DNA of 49,290 nucleotides from the NCBI GenBank assembly GCA_040878325.1, contig JBBDMM010000011.1, positions 19,305 through 68,594 of the forward strand, in the 5' to 3' direction. The notes beneath the pieces are model-generated. The model had not been told where the DNA came from, did not search any database, and saw only the letters and a list, made by a program, of their open reading frames with translations. Source of the stretch: Acidimicrobiia bacterium (GTDB lineage Bacteria > Actinomycetota > Acidimicrobiia > Spongiisociales > UBA11373). Shown here one piece after another: positions 23,545 to 32,386 of this stretch. The position numbers were made by a program, and so were the translations under genes. Each line of letters starts with the position of its first letter. Position 1 is the stretch's first letter.

Positions 23545-25140
23545 TCAACCCTCGCAGCTGTGCATCTGCTCCGCGGCGATGCAGCTGTCGTCTCCTCGTC
23601 CGCCGTTGGCGACATCGAACCCGGCGCCCCCGTCGAGCACGTCCCGACCCCGCTGCCCGTGGATCTCATCGTCGCCGCCACCACCGAAGACATGATCGCT
23701 GCCTCTGCCGCCACAGGCGATATCGTCGCCATCGCCGAGAAGGACTTCATCGGCACCCGCTAGCGCGACGACCACGTCGGCCCCGGCGGTTCCTTCGAGG
23801 TCGTCGTTGCCGCTCGTTCCGATGATCGTGGCGAGGTGGCCGCGACACATCGGGGTCTCGAATGCACCGACGTCCCAGGCACCGTTCGAGGGCCGCTTGA
23901 CACGGTCGTGATCGCGTCGACTGGCGGTCGCCGTACCCGCGTCCTGGGCCGGTCCGTCAGGCTGGTGGCGATAGTTGCCGGGAAGAAAGACTGCGGTGAT
24001 TGAAGCCGTCGAACTCGCAATGTCCTGGCCGGTGGCGGCTCGCCATTCGGCGAGATTCTTCACCGACGAGCCGCCGTCCGTCGTGAACCGCCCGGTGAAG
24101 ATGTTGTGATTGCTCACCAAACCGGGCATCCCCTCAGTGGGCATCTCGATCGCCCCACGCCACTCGTGCCTGATCAGAATCACGTTGTTCAACAGCGTCA
24201 CGTCGCGACAGCCAGGACCGCCTATCACCACACCCCACCGGCCATCGGCGGCCTGCACGATGGTGTTGTTCACGATCGTCACGTTGCGGCTACAGACCGC
24301 GCCGTCCTGGCGAAAGACCGCGATGCCAGTCGCATGGTTCTCGACGATCACGTTCTCGGCGATGAAGGCGTTGGTGACGCCGTCGAGATTGATTCCGGCA
24401 CAACCCTCGGCCCCGTTGCGGTCGATGAGATTCCCGACGATCCGGCCGTTCGAGATGGTGCCGTCACCGCCCAACGAGAGGTCGCCATTCATGTGGAGCC
24501 CGCATCGCTCGTTGTCGTGGAGGTGATTGCGGTTGACTCGGAAGCGGTCGCCCGAGTTCGACAGGTAGATCCCGTGCTCGCCGTTGTGGTGGCTGTCGTT
24601 GCCGACAACCGACACGTCGTCGGTGAAGGCGAAGAAGATCCCGGTCTTGGTCGAGTCGACCCCGTTGTGGTGGACGTGATTCCCGCGGATGGTGATGTGG
24701 TGCGAGTGGGCCTCTTCCGAGCCACGGACATCGATCCCCCAGTTGGGGGCGTTCTCGACCTCGAAGCCTTCGATCACCCAGTACGACACCGTTCCCGGTG
24801 CCGACCACGTCTCCAACTCGATATTGCTGTCGTGCCGATTGTCGGGTCCGGGCCGGTCGACGACCGCCCCGGGCTCTGCAAAAAGGGTGATCCACGCTCC
24901 AGGGGCACCCGACCGCTCGATCCTCATCCCGGCGTAGGCGCCGGGGCGCACCACGATGGTGTCCCCGGGATCGACCTGGTCGACCGCGTGCTGCAGCGTC
25001 TGCCATGGCGCCGCCTCGGTTCCCGCCGAAGCGTCGGACCCGCCCGGGGCAACCCAGTAGGTGGACGACGCTGCCCCAGCGGTGAGCGGGGCTGTGAGGG
25101 AGGCGACGACGAGTAGGACAAGAAGCAGGCGCTTGTGCAT
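23545..25140 (-). CDS. Secreted beta-helix protein with RTX repeats
   Basis: This 531-aa protein has a signal peptide (1-24), then a right-handed parallel beta-helix of pectate-lyase/DUF1565 type (about 25-420, with WVAPGGSDASAGTEAAPWQTL at its start, cut here by domain not by sequence, and repeated NHVHHNG/NVTIVNNTIV turns). It ends with RTX calcium-binding repeats (about 440-520). Such helices bind or cleave polysaccharides; no lyase residues can be assigned. The inner ATG at 25140 starts the signal peptide MHKRLLLVLL. It is divergent from galU. Confidence 0.83.
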   Translation of the reverse strand: MHKRLLLVLLVVASLTAPLTAGAASSTYWVAPGGSDASAGTEAAPWQTLQHAVDQVDPGDTIVVRPGAYAGMRIERSGAPGAWITLFAEPGAVVDRPGPDNRHDSNIELETWSAPGTVSYWVIEGFEVENAPNWGIDVRGSEEAHSHHITIRGNHVHHNGVDSTKTGIFFAFTDDVSVVGNDSHHNGEHGIYLSNSGDRFRVNRNHLHDNERCGLHMNGDLSLGGDGTISNGRIVGNLIDRNGAEGCAGINLDGVTNAFIAENVIVENHATGIAVFRQDGAVCSRNVTIVNNTIVQAADGRWGVVIGGPGCRDVTLLNNVILIRHEWRGAIEMPTEGMPGLVSNHNIFTGRFTTDGGSSVKNLAEWRAATGQDIASSTASITAVFLPGNYRHQPDGPAQDAGTATASRRDHDRVKRPSNGAWDVGAFETPMCRGHLATIIGTSGNDDLEGTAGADVVVALAGADEVLLGDGDDIACGGRGSDHVFGGGGDDEIHGQRGRDVLDGGAGFDVANGGRGDDSCIAAEQMHSCEG

Positions 25141-25288
25141 CCCGGGCTTATCGGCCGCGAGGCGGAGCGGTCTTGAGGAGACGAGCGGCCAGGGGATTGG
25201 GCTCACTGCGCCGGTTTACCCGGAAACCGCGGCTATGCGCGGCGGGCATGCTCGTCAATCGAGGGCCGTTCTGGGACGATACGGGCAC

Positions 25289-26110
25289 ATGACCGTCGAA
25301 ATAGCCGTGATCCCGTGCGCCGGCAGCGGTACCCGAATGCGACCGGCCACCCGGGTGATCCCCAAAGCCATGATTCCGGTGGTCGACCGGCCCGTCATCC
25401 AATACGTCGTCGAGGAGGCCGTCGCCTGCGGGGTCTCGCAGATCGTCTTCGTAGTCGATGAGCGCGTCGGCAACCCGGTAATGAGCCACTTCACGGAAGG
25501 CGAGCCGATCCCGGGTCTCGAAGGCGTCACGTTCACCGCCGTCAGCCAGAACGTTCCCCGGGGGTTAGGCGACGCCGTCCTCCGCACCGCGGCCGTCGTC
25601 GGCGAGCACCCCTTCATCTGCCTGTTATCCGACAACATGTTCGCCGAGCCCGCGCACGCCTACACCAGGTCGCTCATCGAGGTATTCGATGGCCGCCCGG
25701 TGGTGGCGGTGAGGGAGGTGGGGGGCGAGCTCCTCGATCGGTACGGCGTGGTGGCGATCTCCGGCCCGGTGGTGGACGGGGTGGTGGAGGTCACCGGGGC
25801 GATCGAGAAGCCGGGGGTCGACCGCGCCCCATCGTCCCTCGGCATCGTGGGGCGCTATCTCTTTCCGGCTTCGGTATTCGGGGTCCTCAGCGCCGTCGAC
25901 CCCGGCCACGGCGGCGAGCTGCAGCTCACCGATGCGATTCACCGGATGGCCCTGGAGGGCGGTGCCAGGGGCAGGATCGTCGACGACTCGCTGCTCGACA
26001 TCGGGGTGCCATTGGGCCTCGCCGAAGCCACGACCTCGGTGGCGCTCGCCCGCCCCGACCTCGCCCCCGCCTACCGGGCCTATCTGCAACAGGTGCTGGG
26101 CAAGCCCTAA
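25289..26110 (+). CDS. galU: UTP-glucose-1-phosphate uridylyltransferase
   Basis: This 273-aa nucleotidyltransferase has the signature CAGSGTRMRPATRVIPKAM with the conserved Lys of PK, followed by PVVDRPVIQYVVEEA and the LLSDN metal-binding region. It makes UDP-glucose from UTP and glucose-1-phosphate, a precursor for the EPS and wall glycans encoded nearby. GalU and related thymidylyltransferases are similar, but the long VPRGLGDAVL motif favours GalU. Its stop overlaps the stop of the convergent dehydrogenase gene. Confidence 0.85.
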   Translation: MTVEIAVIPCAGSGTRMRPATRVIPKAMIPVVDRPVIQYVVEEAVACGVSQIVFVVDERVGNPVMSHFTEGEPIPGLEGVTFTAVSQNVPRGLGDAVLRTAAVVGEHPFICLLSDNMFAEPAHAYTRSLIEVFDGRPVVAVREVGGELLDRYGVVAISGPVVDGVVEVTGAIEKPGVDRAPSSLGIVGRYLFPASVFGVLSAVDPGHGGELQLTDAIHRMALEGGARGRIVDDSLLDIGVPLGLAEATTSVALARPDLAPAYRAYLQQVLGKP

Positions 26111-27450
26111 GGCCATACCCCGCGGGACTCGGCGGTGGCCTTGGTACGGGCGACGGCGACCAGGGTGGCGGCAGTCCGCAGGTCGGGCGCGGGCAGCTGT
26201 TCGTCGTCAGGGTGCAACCGGGCCCATCGCGAGCGGTAGCCGTCGAGGTCTTCGATCAACGAAGCCCGCTGGGCGACGACCGCCTCGGTGGACCGGTAGA
26301 TGCGCTTGCGCAAACCCTCGTCGACCCGGACGCCGTCCCACTCCTCGTTCTGGAGGTTTTGCACCCATTCGAAGTAGGACACGATCACCCCGCCGGCGTT
26401 GGCGAGGATGTCGGGGAGTAGTTGGATCCCGTTGCCCGCGAGGATCGCGTCGGCGGCCGGTGTGGTGGGCCCGTTGGCAGCCTCGACGACCACTTGGGCC
26501 TTGACCCGATCGGCATTGACCCTGGTGATCTGGTTCTCCATGGCTGCGGGAATCAGGATGTCGCAATCGACTTCGAGGACCTCCAGCGGGGCGAGGTGAT
26601 CGCCGTCGGTCGCACCCACCACGGTGCCGGCGGTGTCCTTGTGAGCCGAGACGCGGGCGACGTCGAGCCCCTTCGGGTCGTGGACCCCGCCCTTGGTGTC
26701 GCTGACGGCCACGATTCGAGCGCCCGCCTCCTGGAAGATGTCCGCCGCAAACCGGCCGGCGTTTCCGTAGCCCTGGATCGCCACCCTGGCTCCGTCGACG
26801 CTGCTGAGGCCGGTAACGCCACCGAGCTCGAGAAACCGCTCGGTGCAGAAGAAGACGCCCCGCGCCGTCGCGGTCGACCGTCCCACCACGCCACCGAGGT
26901 CGAGCGGCTTGCCGGTGACCACCGGAAGGTTGTTCTTCCCCGGATGCATCATGGCGTACGTGTCGTAGACCCAGGCCATGGTCTGGGCATCCGTGTAGAG
27001 GTCGGGGGCGGGGATGTCGGTGTGGGGCCCGATGTTGTCGCCGAGGGCCGCCACGAATCGGCGGGTGATCCTGCGACGCTCGTCCAGTGACAGGGTCTGG
27101 GGATCACAGGTCACCCCGCCCTTGGCTCCTCCGAACGGGAGGCGGGCCAGGGCGCACTTCCAGGTCATCCAGGTGGCGAGCGCCTGCACCTCGTCCTCGT
27201 CGACCGAAGGATGGAACCGGATCCCGCCCTTGCCGGGGCCGCGAGCTGTGTTGTGGAGCACCCGGTATCCACGGAACGTCTCGACGACTCCGTCATCCAT
27301 GACCACCGGAAGGGTGACGATGACCACCTTCTCCGGCTCATAGATCCACTCGGCGAATCCGTTCCACCCGGCGGGGTCATCGACGAATGGCATCGCCCGG
27401 TCGAACTGACTGTGGGCTATGACCCGGGGATTGAGGTCCTCCGCAGTCAT
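26107..27450 (-). CDS. Glu/Leu/Phe/Val-family dehydrogenase
   Basis: This 447-aa enzyme has the N-terminal ELFV dimerisation domain with catalytic lysine K110 in LPFGGAKGGV and substrate-binding K74 and K98, and a C-terminal Rossmann domain with IQGYGNAGR. It interconverts an amino acid (most likely glutamate) and its 2-oxo acid with NAD(P). The ATG at 27450 is preceded by GGAGG; an ATG 12 nt upstream lacks a site. No operon partner is evident. Confidence 0.9.
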   Translation of the reverse strand: MTAEDLNPRVIAHSQFDRAMPFVDDPAGWNGFAEWIYEPEKVVIVTLPVVMDDGVVETFRGYRVLHNTARGPGKGGIRFHPSVDEDEVQALATWMTWKCALARLPFGGAKGGVTCDPQTLSLDERRRITRRFVAALGDNIGPHTDIPAPDLYTDAQTMAWVYDTYAMMHPGKNNLPVVTGKPLDLGGVVGRSTATARGVFFCTERFLELGGVTGLSSVDGARVAIQGYGNAGRFAADIFQEAGARIVAVSDTKGGVHDPKGLDVARVSAHKDTAGTVVGATDGDHLAPLEVLEVDCDILIPAAMENQITRVNADRVKAQVVVEAANGPTTPAADAILAGNGIQLLPDILANAGGVIVSYFEWVQNLQNEEWDGVRVDEGLRKRIYRSTEAVVAQRASLIEDLDGYRSRWARLHPDDEQLPAPDLRTAATLVAVARTKATAESRGVWP

Positions 27451-27542
27451 CGATTCCTCCATGTGGGTGGGCGGGCGATTGAGGCTATCCAGTTCCACGG
27501 GTCGATGCCGCTAAGGGGGTGAGCAAATAGGTCGCTCGCCAC

Positions 27543-28748
27543 CTATGCCGGGTCGAACTCGACCTCGAGCTCGGTCACCCCGCGGAATACCAGGCTGGCA
27601 TGGCGGGGGGGCTCGGGTACCGCCAGCCGCAGGTTGCGCAACCTCTTCGCCAAGGTGGCGAAGGCCGCCTGCAGCTCGACCCGGGCGAGTGGGGCACCGA
27701 GACAGAAGTGGGTGCCCAACGCGAACGAGACATGCGGATTGGACGTCCGGTCGAGTGCCAGCCGCTCGGGGCTCTCGAAAACCCCGGGGTCGTGGTTGGC
27801 AGATCCGTAGAGCAGACCGACCTTGTCCCCGGGGGTGAGGCGCACGCCGGCCCAGTCGAGATCCTCCAGCACCCATCGTTCGAACATCTGCAGCGGCGTG
27901 TCGTATCGCAAGAGCTCCTCGGTGGCCGCGTCGGCCGCGGCTCCGGTGCGGAACAGTGCGAACTGGTCGGGGTTACGGGCGAGCGCCAGAACCCCGTTGC
28001 CGATCCCGTGGACGGTCGCTTCGTGCCCGGCATTCAGCACCAGGATGCAGGTGGCGACCAGGTCGTCGTCCGAGAGTGGATCGTCTGCTGTCGCCAGCTC
28101 CGAGATGAGGTCTTCGCCGGGGTTGTGCCGGCGTTCGCCGACGATCGCACGGATGTAGTCGGCGAACTCGGTCACTGCGCTCTCCGCAGCCTGTTCCTCA
28201 ACCGGGGTCACGTTGACGTCGAACACCTTGACGATGGCGTGGGACCAGTCGAGCAGCAGGCGGTGGTCGCTATCGGGTATTCCCATCAGTTGGGCGACGA
28301 CCGCGATCGGGATGGGGGTGGCGAAGTCGGCGATGACCTCCATCCGCCCCTGGTCGATCACCTCGTCGAGGAGCCGGTTGGCCAGGCGTTCGATCTCGCC
28401 GCGGCGCGCCTCTGCCCTGCTGCGGGCGAATGGCTGCTTTACCGCCCCCCGGATGCGGGTGTGCTCAGGGGGCTCGAGGTCGATGAAAGACCCGCGGATG
28501 AAGCGATACCAGTTGGTGAGGTGCACGGGGTACGACCGGTGGTCGACCTCATTAGGGGCGAGCACGTGACGAATGTCGCGACCGAAGCGCTTGTCGCGAA
28601 GCATCGCCGTTACATCGGCATGCCTTGCGAAGAAGGTCACCCGCCAGTGATCGTCGAAGAACGGCCCCGCCTCGCGCAACCTGGCGTAGGTCGGGTAGGG
28701 ATCGGCGACGAATGCCGGGTCGTACGCGTCGAACTGCACCGATGACAT
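27543..28748 (-). CDS. Cytochrome P450
   Basis: This 401-aa soluble P450 has the I-helix AGHEAT (240-245; Glu in place of the common Asp), the K-helix EELLR (E278, R281) and the heme loop FALGTHFCLG with ligand C349. Length and motifs fit bacterial class I enzymes that need a ferredoxin, but no redox partner is nearby. Substrate is unknown. The ATG at 28748 begins the usual PFxxDPYPTYARLR region. Confidence 0.92.
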   Translation of the reverse strand: MSSVQFDAYDPAFVADPYPTYARLREAGPFFDDHWRVTFFARHADVTAMLRDKRFGRDIRHVLAPNEVDHRSYPVHLTNWYRFIRGSFIDLEPPEHTRIRGAVKQPFARSRAEARRGEIERLANRLLDEVIDQGRMEVIADFATPIPIAVVAQLMGIPDSDHRLLLDWSHAIVKVFDVNVTPVEEQAAESAVTEFADYIRAIVGERRHNPGEDLISELATADDPLSDDDLVATCILVLNAGHEATVHGIGNGVLALARNPDQFALFRTGAAADAATEELLRYDTPLQMFERWVLEDLDWAGVRLTPGDKVGLLYGSANHDPGVFESPERLALDRTSNPHVSFALGTHFCLGAPLARVELQAAFATLAKRLRNLRLAVPEPPRHASLVFRGVTELEVEFDPA

Positions 28749-28876
28749 CGTCACGTATTCAAGTAGGTCAAAGCCGAAGCGCCCCAGCACCGGCTCCAGC
28801 TCCAGCAGGAGCGAATGCTAGGGCTGGTTGTGGCTGGGCCGGAGCGGCGGCAACCCCGGAACCTAGAAGGGCAGCC

Positions 28877-29272
28877 TCACGTGGTGCGTGCCCTGGCCTC
28901 CACCATGATGCAGGGACCGACCAACCCATTGAAATCATTCGCTTCGACGAACTCCCGCACGGCATGGTCACCGGCCCCCGGTTGGACCCACACGTTCATC
29001 AGGCCCAGGTCGAGGCACTCCTGAAGGACGGTGAGCGTCCGCGCCGGCGGCACGACGATGTCGACGATGGTGGGGGCCTCCGGCAGGTCCGCCAGCGAGC
29101 GCCAGCAGGGATCCCCGTCGACCTCGTCACGATTCGGGTTCACCGCGAACACCTTGAAGCCCTTCGACTTCAGGTTGTGGTAGATGATGTTCCCGTACTT
29201 CGAGGGATTGGCGGTGGCGCCGACCACGGCCACGGTGGTGTCGGCGCTCTCGAGCAGCTCGACCAGGCTCAT
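28877..29272 (-). CDS. CoA-binding (YccU-like) protein
   Basis: This 131-aa protein is a stand-alone CoA-binding Rossmann domain: VAVVGATANPSKYGNIIYHNL, then VFAVNPN, VDIVVPP and VWVQPGA. Such proteins bind CoA or acyl-CoA; physiological role is poorly known. It lies downstream of the glycosyltransferase relic and upstream of the P450 in the same direction, but spacing (128 bp) does not suggest tight coupling. Confidence 0.88.
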   Translation of the reverse strand: MSLVELLESADTTVAVVGATANPSKYGNIIYHNLKSKGFKVFAVNPNRDEVDGDPCWRSLADLPEAPTIVDIVVPPARTLTVLQECLDLGLMNVWVQPGAGDHAVREFVEANDFNGLVGPCIMVEARARTT

Positions 29273-29322
29273 GGTTAGGGCAACCTCCGGTGGGCGATGG
29301 GCATTCCCCTACCGACTCCGCG

Positions 29323-29433
29323 TCATTGGGAACGATCCCTACCGTAACGCCCGACCCGATGGAGGTGCTCACCGCCGACGCCGACGTCTACGAGGTAGGT
29401 GGGTACGATCACCGAGACCAGCGGGGCGGTCAT
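29323..29433 (-). pseudogene. N-terminal relic of a GT2 glycosyltransferase
   Basis: A 36-codon frame begins MTAPLVSVIVPTY, which is the standard first strand of family 2 glycosyltransferases, then loses all similarity after the PTY and stops. Its ATG overlaps the stop of the small membrane protein by 4 bp (ATGA), as an intact coupled gene would. The simplest reading is that the rest of the gene has been deleted; a chance 13-residue match is possible. Confidence 0.5.
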
Positions 29434-29744
29434 GGCTCGCGAGTGCGGTGCACCCGCCATGCCCAGGCGGTGCCGAGCATCGCCCCGGCGATCACCCACA
29501 CGACCGGTACCGCCCGTCGTCCCACGTCGATGACGACCGGCTGGGGCAGGCCGAGGCGATCGGAAAGCCCCGCCATGACGAGCGAACCGCCGAGGGCAAG
29601 CCATGCCAGGGGGACCCACGCGATCTCGTTACGGCGACGGAAGGCAAAACGAACCAGGAGCGCCACGCCGAGGGCGATCAGCAGGACAAGGCCCGTCCAC
29701 ACCGCGACCTCGCCGATGAACCGGAGCATTGCGCGCAGGATCAC
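29430..29744 (-). CDS. Small membrane protein, unknown function
   Basis: This 104-aa protein has three likely membrane helices (about 10-30, 41-60, 73-95) with a basic RFAFRRRNE loop after the first. No family was recognised. The start may be GTG 29744 or ATG 29729. It follows the HhH-GPD gene by 19 bp and is coupled to the glycosyltransferase relic, so it may once have worked with that enzyme. Confidence 0.6.
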   Translation of the reverse strand: MILRAMLRFIGEVAVWTGLVLLIALGVALLVRFAFRRRNEIAWVPLAWLALGGSLVMAGLSDRLGLPQPVVIDVGRRAVPVVWVIAGAMLGTAWAWRVHRTREP

Positions 29745-29763
29745 GAGGGCACCTGTCGCACCA

Positions 29764-30324
29764 TCACTCCGTCTTCTTTGCTGCGGCCTTCATCGCCCGC
29801 TTCTGCTCGCGCAGTTCGTAGATCTTGTCGAAAGAGTCGATGTCGGCAATTGATGGCCAATCGGCGGCGGTCTTCTCCCACCCCGGAGGCCCCTGCCCGA
29901 GGCGCTTCCCGACGATTCCTACGAAGATCCGCGCCTTGGTCCTGCCGTACCCCGGAAGGGCTTCGAGTCGCTGGAGGAGGTCTTTGCCGTCGGCGGCCTC
30001 GAGCCAGATGCGTCCGGCATCGCCCGCATACTCATCGACGATCATGGTGCACAATGCCTGACACCGCTCTGCCATGGATCCAGGAAAGCGGTGGAGTGCC
30101 GGGGGGCCCCGAAAGGCGGCCACCAGGTCGTCGCGATCGAGGGCGGCGATTGTCGTCGCGTCGAGGGAGCCGCCGATCCTTTGGGTGAGAAGGTAGGGGG
30201 AGAGGAACGCCCGCTCCATCGGGAACTGTTGGTCGAGCAGCATTCCGATCAATAGGGCGAGTGGACTGGCGGCAAGGAGCCGATTTGCCTCGGCATCCTC
30301 GGTGAAGGGGAGTTCGTTCGGCAT
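29764..30324 (-). CDS. HhH-GPD superfamily base-excision repair-like protein
   Basis: This 186-aa protein resembles the uncharacterised actinobacterial HhH-GPD family: LLIGMLLDQQFPMERAF helices, then LEALPGYGRTKARIFVGIVGKR, a helix-hairpin-helix segment, and a Lys-rich C-terminus (KRAMKAAAKKTE). It probably binds DNA; glycosylase activity is not shown for the family. The ATG at 30324 is favoured over 30351 because the family starts near LPFTEDAEANRLL. It is divergent from the deacetylase. Confidence 0.82.
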   Translation of the reverse strand: MPNELPFTEDAEANRLLAASPLALLIGMLLDQQFPMERAFLSPYLLTQRIGGSLDATTIAALDRDDLVAAFRGPPALHRFPGSMAERCQALCTMIVDEYAGDAGRIWLEAADGKDLLQRLEALPGYGRTKARIFVGIVGKRLGQGPPGWEKTAADWPSIADIDSFDKIYELREQKRAMKAAAKKTE

Positions 30325-30407
30325 CAGACCCTGACCTTGATGGAAGCCCACGGTAGTGCCCGCGAGATTGCCGGAGAGCGGCGGCTCGTCGTCGATACCA
30401 TCGAGCC

Positions 30408-31418
30408 ATGGGCTGGAAGGGGACGATTCTGGATGGAGCGCGCCGCGCCGGCGTTTTGGGACTGGTGGGTCGAGCGTTCGGCGCCGATCGGCTGACGGTA
30501 CTGGCGTATCACCGGGTCACCGATCACACCCGCCCGGGCTTTGCCGGGTTTGTAGGGAACGTCAGCGCCTCTCCGGCCGAGTTCTCCGACCAGATGGAGT
30601 GGGTTGCCCGGAAGCACACGCCGGTCTCTCTCGAGGCCGTGGCCGCCGCCGCGCTCGGCGCGGATCTCCCCGACCGGGCGGTGCTCGTGACCTTCGACGA
30701 CGGGTATCAGGACAACCTCGACAACGCCCTCCCCGTGCTTCGTCGCCTCGGCCTGCCGGCGGCCCTGTTTCTGGCCACGGACCATGTCGGCAGCGGCCAG
30801 CCCTTCTGGTGGGACCGTGCGGCCGAGTTCTTCTGGCGGCACGCCGGGGCCGAAGTAGACCTGCCGATCCTGGGGCACACCACGTGGGACAGCGATGGTG
30901 CCCTATCGCTTGCCGCCCGCTGGATCGCCCGAGCCAAGCTGCTTCAGGACGACGAGAGGGGTGCCGCCGTGGCCGCCATCAAGGCCGCCGCCGGGTCCGA
31001 TGAGGCTCCCCAGGGCCTGGTGATGAACTGGGGTGGGGCACGAGAGATGGCCGCTCACGGTGTCGCCATCGGTGGCCACACCCGGACCCATCCGATCCTC
31101 ACCCGGGTACCCCTCGAAACAGCCCGCGAGGAGATCTCCCGATCCAAAGCAGACGTCGAGCGAGAGATCGGCGCGCCGGCAATCGGCTTTGCGTACCCCA
31201 ACGGCGGAACCGCAGATTTCGACGACGCAGTAGTGGCGGCGGTAGCCGACGCCGGCTATCGGACCGCGTTCACCCTGGTCCCCGGTCCTGCCCGGCTCAG
31301 GGAGGTCGTGGCAGACCCGCTGCGGATCCGCCGGGTGTACGTGCACCACGGCGACGGACTCAGCCGGTTCGCCGCCAAGATGGCCGGGGTGCCGCGGCTG
31401 ACTGGAGCCCTGGCATGA
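30408..31418 (+). CDS. Polysaccharide deacetylase (NodB homology)
   Basis: This 336-aa protein has the NodB motifs TFDDGYQDN (catalytic Asp and metal Asp), HTRTHP (metal His pair) and FAYPNGG. It should remove N-acetyl or O-acetyl groups from a glycan. The N-terminus (ARRAGVLGLVGRAFG) is weakly hydrophobic and not a clear signal peptide. Its stop overlaps the ATG of the phosphotransferase by 4 bp. It faces the EPS operon and is likely part of that pathway. Confidence 0.87.
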   Translation: MGWKGTILDGARRAGVLGLVGRAFGADRLTVLAYHRVTDHTRPGFAGFVGNVSASPAEFSDQMEWVARKHTPVSLEAVAAAALGADLPDRAVLVTFDDGYQDNLDNALPVLRRLGLPAALFLATDHVGSGQPFWWDRAAEFFWRHAGAEVDLPILGHTTWDSDGALSLAARWIARAKLLQDDERGAAVAAIKAAAGSDEAPQGLVMNWGGAREMAAHGVAIGGHTRTHPILTRVPLETAREEISRSKADVEREIGAPAIGFAYPNGGTADFDDAVVAAVADAGYRTAFTLVPGPARLREVVADPLRIRRVYVHHGDGLSRFAAKMAGVPRLTGALA

Positions 31419-32386
31419 AGCCCGCGCAGGAACGCATCCGGGCGGCGGTGGCCGCCTCGCTGCCTCCCGGCTACGGCGCGATCACCCGCTGGTCAAGACC
31501 GCGCCAGGGTGACTGGTCGTGGATGTTCGAGGCGGAGACCGGCGGCGCCGCCCCGGCCACCCTTCTGGTGAAGGTCCCCCGATGGGAGGAGGCGACCGAC
31601 CTGGGTTCGGCGTTGAACGCCGGTCCCCAGAAGGACACTGAGGAGGAATACCGGGCTCTCGAAGCGATCGCGGCGGCGGTGGCGGCGGCGGGGGATCCCG
31701 GGCTCACGGCAGTCGTCCCGGTCGCCTACGTGCGCGAAGTGAATGCGGTCGTCACCGAGCGGCTGCGGGCAGTGCCGCTGCACGACCGGCTGGGCCGTAC
31801 GCGGGGCTCCGACGCCGCGACTCTGTTTCAGCGGGTGGGACGCTGGCTGCGGATCTTCCACGCCACGTCTGATCAGCAACTGGTCCCATTCGAGGCCGGC
31901 CAATTCGAGCGGCTGGCGGATGCGGGCCACCGGGGAGCACTCGGTGACTCTATCGCCGCCGTCGCGGCGGTAGCCCGGGTCCGGTCCGGCCGGCCGGTTT
32001 CGGTGGGGGTGCTCCACGGCGACCTGTCGCTCCGCAACGTCCTGGTGACCATCGACGACCGCGTGGCGGTGATCGACCCGAATCGCTACCGGGGCCGGAT
32101 CGCCGGCGATGCCGCCCACCTGCTCACCGAAGTTCGCCTGGGGAGGTGCCAGTTGATCACTTCGGGCGCGTTCCGCCCGAGATCGAGGGTCGAGCAGTTG
32201 GCAGTGGGGATCATCGATGGCTATCCCGAGATCGACCCCGGCGCTTTGGCGTTCGAGCGAGCGGTGGCCGCGGTGAAGCGCTGGGTCGAAGTGGAGGAGC
32301 GGACCAAGGGGATCGCCCGGCTGGCGCTCCTGCCGGCGCGTCGGTTGTTCAAGTCCGAGGTCGGAGCGCTCCTCCGACAGCCCTAA
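31415..32386 (+). CDS. APH-like phosphotransferase
   Basis: This 323-aa kinase-like protein has the catalytic loop VLHGDLSLRNVLV (Asp base and Asn) and VIDPNRY in the place of the DFG-like metal motif. This is the aminoglycoside/choline kinase fold. Its position coupled to a deacetylase inside an EPS locus suggests phosphorylation of a sugar or glycan precursor rather than drug resistance; this is inference. It overlaps the 3' end of the convergent acetyltransferase gene by 38 bp. Confidence 0.78.
   Translation: MKPAQERIRAAVAASLPPGYGAITRWSRPRQGDWSWMFEAETGGAAPATLLVKVPRWEEATDLGSALNAGPQKDTEEEYRALEAIAAAVAAAGDPGLTAVVPVAYVREVNAVVTERLRAVPLHDRLGRTRGSDAATLFQRVGRWLRIFHATSDQQLVPFEAGQFERLADAGHRGALGDSIAAVAAVARVRSGRPVSVGVLHGDLSLRNVLVTIDDRVAVIDPNRYRGRIAGDAAHLLTEVRLGRCQLITSGAFRPRSRVEQLAVGIIDGYPEIDPGALAFERAVAAVKRWVEVEERTKGIARLALLPARRLFKSEVGALLRQP

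Noticed and set aside
24106-25116. 336-codon plus-strand open frame
   Set aside because: Antisense to the beta-helix RTX gene, without a ribosome site or recognisable domain.
31415-32386. Aminoglycoside resistance kinase
   Set aside because: The kinase fold is right, but coupling to a deacetylase at the EPS locus and the divergent metal motif do not support drug resistance.
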